This document shows positions 1 to 4,647 of a stretch of 6,444 nucleotides of DNA, piece after piece. The DNA comes from Phycisphaerae bacterium. GTDB lineage: Bacteria; Planctomycetota; Phycisphaerae; Sedimentisphaerales; Anaerobacaceae. Both the position numbers and the translations under genes were made by a program. The DNA lies in contig JAUVYZ010000121.1 in NCBI GenBank assembly GCA_030602845.1, forward strand, positions 1-6,444, in the 5' to 3' direction. The first letter of the stretch is position 1, and the number at the start of each line of letters is the position of its first letter. The notes beneath the pieces were generated by a model. That model worked only from the letters and a program-made list of their open reading frames with translations. It did no database searches and had not been told where the DNA came from.

Positions 1-146
1 ATCAAAAACGCCCCGCCCCCGTAGCTGTAAAGTTTATACGGAAACCCCCACAGATTACCCAAACCAACCGCAGAACCAACCGCTGCAAGAACAAATCCGC
101 CCCGCGTCCCCCAGCTTTCCCTGCGCTCTTCCAGAAGCTCAGCCAT
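1..146 (-). CDS. Neurotransmitter:sodium symporter (NSS/SNF) family transporter, N-terminal 48 codons
   Basis: This is the start of a sodium-coupled inner-membrane symporter of the LeuT-fold NSS family; it is cut by the window edge after 48 codons. Translation from the ATG at 146-144 gives a short cytoplasmic N-terminus, then W12-G-T-R, then the unwound TM1 signature GSAVGLGNLWGFP (residues 24-36), and finally a GGGAF motif at 43-47. In LeuT the equivalent stretch supplies sodium ligands (Ala22, Val23, Asn27); here A26, V27 and N31 occupy those places. NSS proteins import amino acids or related small amines, but the substrate cannot be read from TM1. An in-frame TAA lies three codons upstream, so the ATG is the furthest possible ATG start. 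No good Shine-Dalgarno is at the usual distance. It lies 49 bp downstream of the amidohydrolase gene on the same strand and is probably co-transcribed with it. The family call is firm; the substrate is unknown. Confidence 0.9.
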   Translation of the reverse strand, partial: MAELLEERRESWGTRGGFVLAAVGSAVGLGNLWGFPYKLYSYGGGAFL

Positions 147-177
147 CGCTAATTATGTTCCCGTCTTCCTTGACCCC

Positions 178-233
178 CCTTATGCTCTGTCGCTCTTATA
201 CCCTTGTGCTTTTATGCTCTTGTGCTCTTATGC
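178..233. repeat. Degenerate 8-bp tandem repeat, seven units
   Basis: Seven consecutive 8-mers begin at 178, 186, 194, 202, 210, 218 and 226. Read on the plus strand they are ccttatgc, tctgtcgc, tcttatac, ccttgtgc, ttttatgc, tcttgtgc and tcttatgc; the consensus is tcttatgc (minus strand GCATAAGA). Most units differ from the consensus by one or two bases; the unit at 186 is the most diverged. The array spans the last 12 codons and the stop of the amidohydrolase gene and runs on into the spacer before the transporter gene. Because 8 is not a multiple of 3, gain or loss of a unit would shift the frame of the C-terminus. The consensus itself contains TAA on the minus strand, so a run of three units offers a stop in every frame. 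Confidence 0.8.
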
Positions 234-1017
234 CCTTACTTTCTATTCCAAGCAATTCCAGCGTATCGCGTTCAACGATGCTTCGAATGTTACCTCGCGG
301 AACCGTCGGTAAATTCGTATCTGCTAAAAGCATATTAAAGCCAAGCAGCGTCTCTATGCACTCCCCCGCGTTGCCCGATGGGAATCCGCTGCCGAACAGC
401 AGTTTACCCATCACCCCGCGTTCGTATGCCGGCACTACCGTATTGTAAACCTGCCAGACATTGCCGGGCCTTATCGTCAAATCCGCATACACATTTTCGT
501 GTTTCGCCACCATCGACAATGTTTGCTCAGTAAACGGCATACCCATAGTTCCAATCACAATTTTCAAAGCCGGAAATGTCCTGGCAACCTCATCCAGAAG
601 ATATGGCTGAGCATAGTCCAGAATCGCATCAGACCCCAGATGTCCGCCATTATGAAAGAAAACCGGCCAGCCAATCTCTTCCGCCGATTCGTAAAACCGC
701 ATCGCCCTGCTGTGCGTCGGGTGAAAACCACGGCTCGAACAGTACAGAACCGCACCCTCAAGTCCCAGCTTCTCTTTGATACTTGTCAGGCTTTTAACGC
801 TGATACCGTCTTGGATGGGTTCTACAACCGCAAAACCAACCATTTTTTCTTTATGTTTGCTCACATACTCGGATACTCTTTTATTGACATCTTCACTCGG
901 CCCATCCGCAGTAGCCAGGACTATGCAGACATCTACCGTCTCCGCCGCCTCCAGATGCTCGGACGTCTCAACATCGTCGGCAGCACAATTTATATGTGTG
1001 TGGCAGTCAACTATCAT
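196..1017 (-). CDS. Amidohydrolase-2 family (ACMSD-like TIM barrel) protein with altered active-site residues
   Basis: This 273-residue protein belongs to the Amidohydrolase_2 group (metal-dependent TIM-barrel hydrolases and decarboxylases such as ACMSD and gamma-resorcylate decarboxylase), with a length near the family norm. Seen directly: the N-terminal D-x-H-x-H metal motif (D4, H6, H8), a strand-end His in FFHNGGH (H122), the ALKIVIGTMG strand (150-159) and a KLLFGSGFP strand (205-213). Family members normally have His in the IGHMG motif and Asp in GSDFP; here these are T157 and G211. There is no signal peptide, so it is presumably cytoplasmic. The ATG at 1017-1015 is preceded by AAAGGG with eight bases between, a fair ribosome site. 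A promoter and palindrome lie just upstream, and the NSS transporter gene follows after 49 bp. The C-terminal tail (about 262-273) is encoded by the 8-bp repeat. The substrate is unknown; with two key residues replaced, hydrolytic activity is uncertain. Confidence 0.85.
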   Translation of the reverse strand: MIVDCHTHINCAADDVETSEHLEAAETVDVCIVLATADGPSEDVNKRVSEYVSKHKEKMVGFAVVEPIQDGISVKSLTSIKEKLGLEGAVLYCSSRGFHPTHSRAMRFYESAEEIGWPVFFHNGGHLGSDAILDYAQPYLLDEVARTFPALKIVIGTMGMPFTEQTLSMVAKHENVYADLTIRPGNVWQVYNTVVPAYERGVMGKLLFGSGFPSGNAGECIETLLGFNMLLADTNLPTVPRGNIRSIVERDTLELLGIESKGIRAQEHKSTRV

Positions 1018-1063
1018 ATTCCGTTCCCTTTAATTATTTAGCCGCTGTCCGTAGCAGCCCAAA

Positions 1064-1075
1064 AAATCGCGATTT
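1064..1075. promoter_or_regulatory. Perfect 12-bp palindrome, candidate operator
   Basis: The sequence aaatcgcgattt is perfectly self-complementary. It lies immediately downstream of the -10 hexamer of the minus-strand promoter, so it covers the expected transcription start (around 1069) of the amidohydrolase gene. That is a classic place for a repressor site. The binding protein is not encoded in the window and the regulator family cannot be named. Confidence 0.5.
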
Positions 1076-1104
1076 ATAATAGCCCCCCAAATCCTCACCG
1101 TCAA
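1076..1104 (-). promoter_or_regulatory. Sigma-70-like promoter for the amidohydrolase-transporter pair
   Basis: On the minus strand, TTGACG (1104-1099, five of six to the consensus -35) and TATTAT (1081-1076, five of six to the consensus -10) are separated by exactly 17 bp (1098-1082). Transcription would start near 1069, giving a 5' leader of about 50 nt before the ATG at 1017. It is the best match to a housekeeping promoter that I found by eye in the intergenic region. Confidence 0.6.
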
Positions 1105-1222
1105 GCACAATTATTCCCTTATCTATTCGCCCTCGTTAATGTGGATTACAGCTCAAATTGGCTAAAAAAACGTAAAATTTGTCTTCTCTTTGAATTTTTA
1201 TCCCAGATTTCCCGGTTAGTTG

Positions 1223-1251
1223 GTGACAAACAGACAGGATTTTGATAGCAT
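1223..1251 (+). promoter_or_regulatory. Candidate sigma-70-like promoter for the GH67-like operon
   Basis: GTGACA (1223-1228, five of six to the -35 consensus) and TAGCAT (1246-1251, four of six to the -10, keeping the key TA and final T) are separated by 17 bp. The start would fall near 1258, giving a leader of about 245 nt. A perfect inverted repeat, GGTCT-ATGG-AGACC, sits directly downstream at 1254-1267. The -10 match is mediocre, and another promoter nearer the gene (for example TTTTCA at 1408 with TATTGT at 1431) cannot be excluded. Confidence 0.35.
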
Positions 1252-1253
1252 AG

Positions 1254-1267
1254 GGTCTATGGAGACC
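1254..1267. promoter_or_regulatory. Perfect inverted repeat at the predicted plus-strand transcription start
   Basis: GGTCT (1254-1258) and AGACC (1263-1267) are perfect inverse complements around a four-base centre, ATGG. The element lies two bases after the candidate -10 box of the plus-strand promoter. It could be an operator or a hairpin at the 5' end of the mRNA. The sequence differs from the palindrome at 1064-1075, so the two are unlikely to bind the same protein. Confidence 0.35.
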
Positions 1268-1452
1268 ATTCAAGCCAGTTTTCGTCAGCCTTACCTGGAG
1301 AACCCGATGGGTGAGAGATGCAGAGATACTCTGAGCCTCAATTTCGACCGGTGTTTTTGCGGCTATTCTGGACGATAAGCCGTCGAGAAGCAGGCAGAAA
1401 GCTTCAGTTTTCAGGATGGACTTGATAGTCTATTGTAAATGAGTCTCCGTGG

Positions 1453-1491
1453 CGTAACGAGGTAAGGTCATATGGGAAATCGCACGTAACG
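1453..1491 (+). repeat. Spaced direct repeat CGTAACG upstream of the GH67-like gene
   Basis: The 7-mer CGTAACG occurs at 1453-1459 and again at 1485-1491, 32 bp apart start to start (about three helical turns). Both copies continue with a purine-rich segment and TAA (TAA at 1463-1465 and at 1495-1497), so the similarity extends slightly beyond the 7-mer. The second copy ends 11 bases before the start codon and overlaps the likely ribosome-binding region. It may be a regulator binding site; chance is possible for so short a repeat. Confidence 0.3.
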
Positions 1492-1502
1492 GGATAACAT
1501 GA

Positions 1503-4500
1503 ATGATGAGATCGTTTATTATCAAATTGCTGGACTGGAAAAGACTTACACAATTGTTGTGCCTTGCTGTGGTGTGTTTGCACCTTGCCACCAGTGAGTC
1601 GAGTCAGGCCGAGGATGTGTTAACCTCTCTGGTGGGACGCTGGGATTTTGACGACGGCACGGGCAAGGACCTCTCGGGAAAAGGCGGCGACGCCGACCTG
1701 GGAGGGGCGAGTCTTTATACTCTCGGCGCGGGACGCAAGTGCCTGATGTTTATGCCCGACGCCGAGCCCATGCGGATCCCCACGTCGGAAAAGTCGCCGC
1801 TGGCCATCTCGCGCGGCACGGTCTGCATGTGGCTCAACATGGCATGGGACGGGGACACCATTTTGAAGTACAACAACGGCGCCGTTCAGTTCAAGGTCTA
1901 CCGCCGCCATTTCCAGCCGCGTTTCAAGGGCGAGGGGAAGTTCAACTACTCAACCGGAATCCTGGATTACGACTGGCCAAAGTATGATATGCGCGAATGG
2001 GCATTCTATCCGCATGTAAGGGCCGCCGTCGGCGATTCTCAATGGCATCATTTTGCCGTGGCCTACGACGACGAATCCAAACAGATCATCGGGTGGCGGG
2101 ATGGCGAGCAGATATCCGTCGTCGATCTGTCCACCGTGGCGATGGAACCCCTCAGGCGCGACGGTTTGGAGGAAATTGTCGTGGGAGAAGGGTTTGTCGG
2201 GTACATTGACGATATTCGCATCTACAACAGGGTGCTCACCGATGCGGATATGCTCAAGATATTCAACTCGACCAAGTCCGTTTATGCAGGCCGGCGCGAC
2301 ACGAATCCCACGGACAAGGAAATGGACGTATATAAGTATCGCAAGGAGGACCACAGTCTCTACCAGGCGTGGTTGCAATATCGTCCTTCTTCCGAGCGGC
2401 TCGGCGAAAACCTTCTGAAGCGCATCGTCGCCGAAGGCGCGAACTCAACCGTTCGGACGGCGGCGGCGGAGTTGGCCGACGCCGTGAAGTCCATGTTCGG
2501 CTTCAAGCCCTCCGTCGAAGCAAAACCCGGCAGCGATTCGAAAGTTGTCCTGGGAACAGCCGAAACGTCGAGTTGGATCCGCGACAGAGCCAACAAGCTG
2601 AAGCTGGATCGGATTAAAAACGACGGATTCATCATTAAAGCGGTGGAAGACGCCAGTGACACAACATTGGTCGTTGCGGGAAAGGTTCCGGCAGGCGTTA
2701 TTTTTGGCGCATTCGACCTGCTTCGTCGCATCCAGATGGGACAGGATCCACGCAAACTCGACGTCCTGGAGAATCCGCAGATTCCCATCCGGATGGTCGA
2801 CCATTGGGCCTACTTTCGCGGTTTTTTGGGCGACAAGTGGCGCGGGGGCGGACGCGACAACTCGATCTACAGTTGGGAGGAACTGCGCACGGGCGACACG
2901 AAGTTGATCCGCGACTGGGTGCGCATGATGTCATCCGCCGGTTGGAACGCCATCTGCCCGAGCGAGATCAACTGGTGCTACCGCAACAATTTTCTTGAGC
3001 ATCTCGACGAGGTCGAGACCCTCGCCGGCATCTGCCGGGATTACGGGATCACACTCTATTGGAGCCCGAGTTACCTCCTCGCGCTCGAGCAAAAAACGGC
3101 CGACGCGCTCTACGCCAGGGTCCCCGACTTCGGCGGGTACATGATGAAACTGGGCTCCGAAAAACAAAACGGCGATCCACGTCCCAAGATGGTCAACCGG
3201 ATTGCTGATAACCTGAAGCCTTATGGAGGCCACGTCCTGGTGCGCGCATTCGTCTATGGCAACTATCGCTATACACGCAAACCCTATCGCAACCTCATAC
3301 CTTACGATATCTTCGCCCCGGAAGACGGCAATTTCCGCGACAACGTGGTCGTCGTTCCGAAGGGCAGCCCGCTGGACTGGGATTTCGCCGCACCTATCCC
3401 TGCGCTCGACGGCGCGATACAGAAGAACCTATACGGGAGCGAATTGGTCATCGCAAAATCCTGGCCCGTGTCATGGATCGAGAAGTGGAAGTGGTGGATG
3501 GAACAGGATAACTATCGAAATGGCCCCGGCAGCCTGAACAAATTCGACGTGGATTGCATCATGGGCGTCTCCATGATCAGCCCCTCGCCAGCCTGGACCC
3601 AGTGTCCACTGAATATGGTGAACTATTACGGACTGGGACGCCTCGCTTGGAACCCCGATCTCTCGGTGGATGACATTTACACCGAATGGATTCGATTGAC
3701 CTTTGGCAACGATCCGGACTTGCTCAATAACATTAAAGCAATTCTTCTTTTGTCCGATGACGTGACTCGCAAATTATACATGTATCGTGGGTATCGAGGC
3801 ATCTGGATCGACACCGGAGAAGACAACATGGTCCAGGGAAAAACCCCGCATACGGTCAGCCGCAAGGGCATTGGCGTCACGAGCCCAGAACTACGGAAGC
3901 GCCTGCTGGACCAATACGCGCCAGGATTGCGTGAAATCTACGGCGATCGCATCAAAGGCGAGGAGTTTCTCCCCTACTTTCATTTTGTGGATTACGACTA
4001 CCGTCTCTCGAACGGGCGCACCATTATCCAGGACATTTACGCGAACTTGGATGAAGCCCTGAAAGGCGCCGAAAAAATGCCCGAGATATGGAAGAGACTA
4101 AAGGGCAAAATCGACCAACACCGGTTTCAGTACACGCTCGACAATCTCATCCACTACATAGAAACCGCGAGGAAAACGCGCAACAAGATGGTGGAATGCT
4201 TCGAAGAGAAAACTGGACGAAAATATAACAAAGCGGTGTCCGGCCTGGGCGACAAATCTGAACTCGAAGGAAAGCCTAAGCCAAAACCAAAGCCTTCCGA
4301 GTCCAGGTCCGAAGAAAAAGTCAACGGCGAGATCGTCGAGCAGGAGCTTTCTTTCCCTACTACGGGCAGTTGGAACAATTGGAAAGCTGTTAGCGTTGAA
4401 ACGGAGCTTAAAGCGGGGGAAAACACCGTGCGCCTTACGGCCATCGGCTCAAGCGGCGGCAACATCGATTGTTTAATAGTAGATGGACGTTTACGTCTTC

Positions 4501-4607
4501 AAAGGCCCAAATGCGAATCACAGTCTATTAATTACAGCACGGTTTTTCTTAATCTTGCTCCTGGGCATAAGGATGCAAGGTGCCGGTGGATACTCGATAC
4601 GTTATGA
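1503..4607 (+). CDS. Secreted LamG-GH67 (alpha-glucuronidase-like) protein with partial C-terminal CBM
   Basis: This 1034-residue protein is probably an extracytoplasmic glycosidase releasing uronosyl residues from a polysaccharide. A Sec-type signal occupies about residues 1-36 (hydrophobic core 18-29). A LamG/concanavalin-like domain spans about 42-255 (RWDFDDGTGKDLSG, SQWHHFAVAYD, GYIDDIRIYNRVLTDADM). GH67 follows: N-terminal domain about 300-425 (GFIIKAV, AFDLLRRIQ), catalytic barrel about 425-760 (PDFGGYMMKLGSE, LKPYGGHVLVRAFVYG, YYGLGRLAWNPDLS) and C-terminal domain about 785-905 (FHFVDYDYRLSNGRT). Aligned by eye to Cellvibrio GlcA67A, general acid E292 corresponds to E553, base D365 to D625, and carboxylate-binding K288, R325 and K360 to K549, R581 and K620; base E393 corresponds to S653. 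A KP-repeat linker (924-931) leads to half a CBM6/35-like domain (940-994) and an unmatched tail. The tandem ATG has only a weak GGGAT ribosome site. It is 40 bp from the next gene. The GH67 family call is strong; activity is uncertain. Confidence 0.9.
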   Translation: MMRSFIIKLLDWKRLTQLLCLAVVCLHLATSESSQAEDVLTSLVGRWDFDDGTGKDLSGKGGDADLGGASLYTLGAGRKCLMFMPDAEPMRIPTSEKSPLAISRGTVCMWLNMAWDGDTILKYNNGAVQFKVYRRHFQPRFKGEGKFNYSTGILDYDWPKYDMREWAFYPHVRAAVGDSQWHHFAVAYDDESKQIIGWRDGEQISVVDLSTVAMEPLRRDGLEEIVVGEGFVGYIDDIRIYNRVLTDADMLKIFNSTKSVYAGRRDTNPTDKEMDVYKYRKEDHSLYQAWLQYRPSSERLGENLLKRIVAEGANSTVRTAAAELADAVKSMFGFKPSVEAKPGSDSKVVLGTAETSSWIRDRANKLKLDRIKNDGFIIKAVEDASDTTLVVAGKVPAGVIFGAFDLLRRIQMGQDPRKLDVLENPQIPIRMVDHWAYFRGFLGDKWRGGGRDNSIYSWEELRTGDTKLIRDWVRMMSSAGWNAICPSEINWCYRNNFLEHLDEVETLAGICRDYGITLYWSPSYLLALEQKTADALYARVPDFGGYMMKLGSEKQNGDPRPKMVNRIADNLKPYGGHVLVRAFVYGNYRYTRKPYRNLIPYDIFAPEDGNFRDNVVVVPKGSPLDWDFAAPIPALDGAIQKNLYGSELVIAKSWPVSWIEKWKWWMEQDNYRNGPGSLNKFDVDCIMGVSMISPSPAWTQCPLNMVNYYGLGRLAWNPDLSVDDIYTEWIRLTFGNDPDLLNNIKAILLLSDDVTRKLYMYRGYRGIWIDTGEDNMVQGKTPHTVSRKGIGVTSPELRKRLLDQYAPGLREIYGDRIKGEEFLPYFHFVDYDYRLSNGRTIIQDIYANLDEALKGAEKMPEIWKRLKGKIDQHRFQYTLDNLIHYIETARKTRNKMVECFEEKTGRKYNKAVSGLGDKSELEGKPKPKPKPSESRSEEKVNGEIVEQELSFPTTGSWNNWKAVSVETELKAGENTVRLTAIGSSGGNIDCLIVDGRLRLQRPKCESQSINYSTVFLNLAPGHKDARCRWILDTL
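4272..4295 (+). repeat. Lys-Pro dipeptide repeat linker inside the GH67-like protein
   Basis: Four consecutive Lys-Pro pairs (residues 924-931) are encoded here. They join the end of the GH67 C-terminal domain to the partial carbohydrate-binding module. Such repeats are usual in extended, protease-resistant interdomain linkers of secreted carbohydrate enzymes. Confidence 0.75.
4319..4484 (+). other. C-terminal half of a CBM6/CBM35-like carbohydrate-binding module
   Basis: Residues 940-994 read VNGEIVEQELSFPTTGSWN, then W960, V963, LKAGENTVRLTAIG (969-982) and NIDCLIVDG (987-995). This is the familiar second half of CBM6/35 beta-sandwiches: a VNG strand, TGSW..W, L-x-AG-x-NTxRL, and a closing NIDxL strand. 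The first half, normally about 70 residues with the GGxA..GYxG..D type strands, is absent; the KP linker and a charged stretch stand in its place. It may be a degenerate remnant or a minimal domain. Confidence 0.65.
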
Positions 4608-4634
4608 ATTTCCAGCCCCGCTTAAGTAAGTAAC

Positions 4635-4639
4635 AGGAG
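4635..4639 (+). promoter_or_regulatory. Ribosome-binding site of the Gfo/Idh/MocA gene
   Basis: AGGAG lies eight bases before the ATG at 4648, a near-ideal Shine-Dalgarno. It supports that start and suggests the gene is translated more efficiently than the GH67-like gene before it, which has only a weak site. Confidence 0.8.
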
Positions 4640-4647
4640 ACACTATC

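Larger units (their letters stand above)
1018..1502. other. Divergent intergenic region with no convincing gene
   Basis: This 485-bp stretch separates the minus-strand amidohydrolase gene from the plus-strand GH67-like gene. The left part (about 1120-1250) is AT-rich. It contains the promoter and palindrome facing left, a weaker promoter facing right, and downstream of that a possible untranslated leader with several short hairpins: GGTCT/AGACC at 1254-1267, CAGAG/CTCTG at 1321-1333 and GACG/CGTC at 1371-1384. I recognised no tRNA, rRNA or known riboswitch core motif. A 39-codon open frame at 1259-1378 is not supported as a gene. Confidence 0.6.

Noticed and set aside
178..233. CRISPR-like array at the 8-bp repeats
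   Set aside because: Units are 8 bp, directly adjacent with no spacers, so it is a simple tandem repeat.
499..1041. 180-codon plus-strand open frame opposite the amidohydrolase gene
   Set aside because: The minus-strand frame has clear amidohydrolase motifs, a ribosome site and a promoter; the plus-strand product shows no domain and is Arg/His/Ser-rich as expected of an antisense shadow.
1259..1378. 39-codon open frame in the intergenic region, starting at the hairpin near the predicted transcription start
   Set aside because: No proper ribosome site, no recognisable motif, and its ATG sits essentially at the predicted start of transcription; random frames of this length are common.
1499..1594. 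ATG at 1499 opening a short out-of-frame reading frame that overlaps the start of the GH67-like gene, as a possible leader peptide
   Set aside because: No separate ribosome site and no repeated regulatory codons; most likely chance overlap of ATG triplets.
1503..1620. Possible lipoprotein signal in the GH67-like protein because of Cys at residues 20 and 25
   Set aside because: Neither Cys follows a proper lipobox (the residues before C25 are AVV, with Val at -1); a standard Sec signal with cleavage near residues 30-37 fits better.
4608..4647. Terminator between the GH67-like gene and the next gene
   Set aside because: No GC-rich hairpin followed by a T run is present in the 40-bp gap; read-through is more likely.
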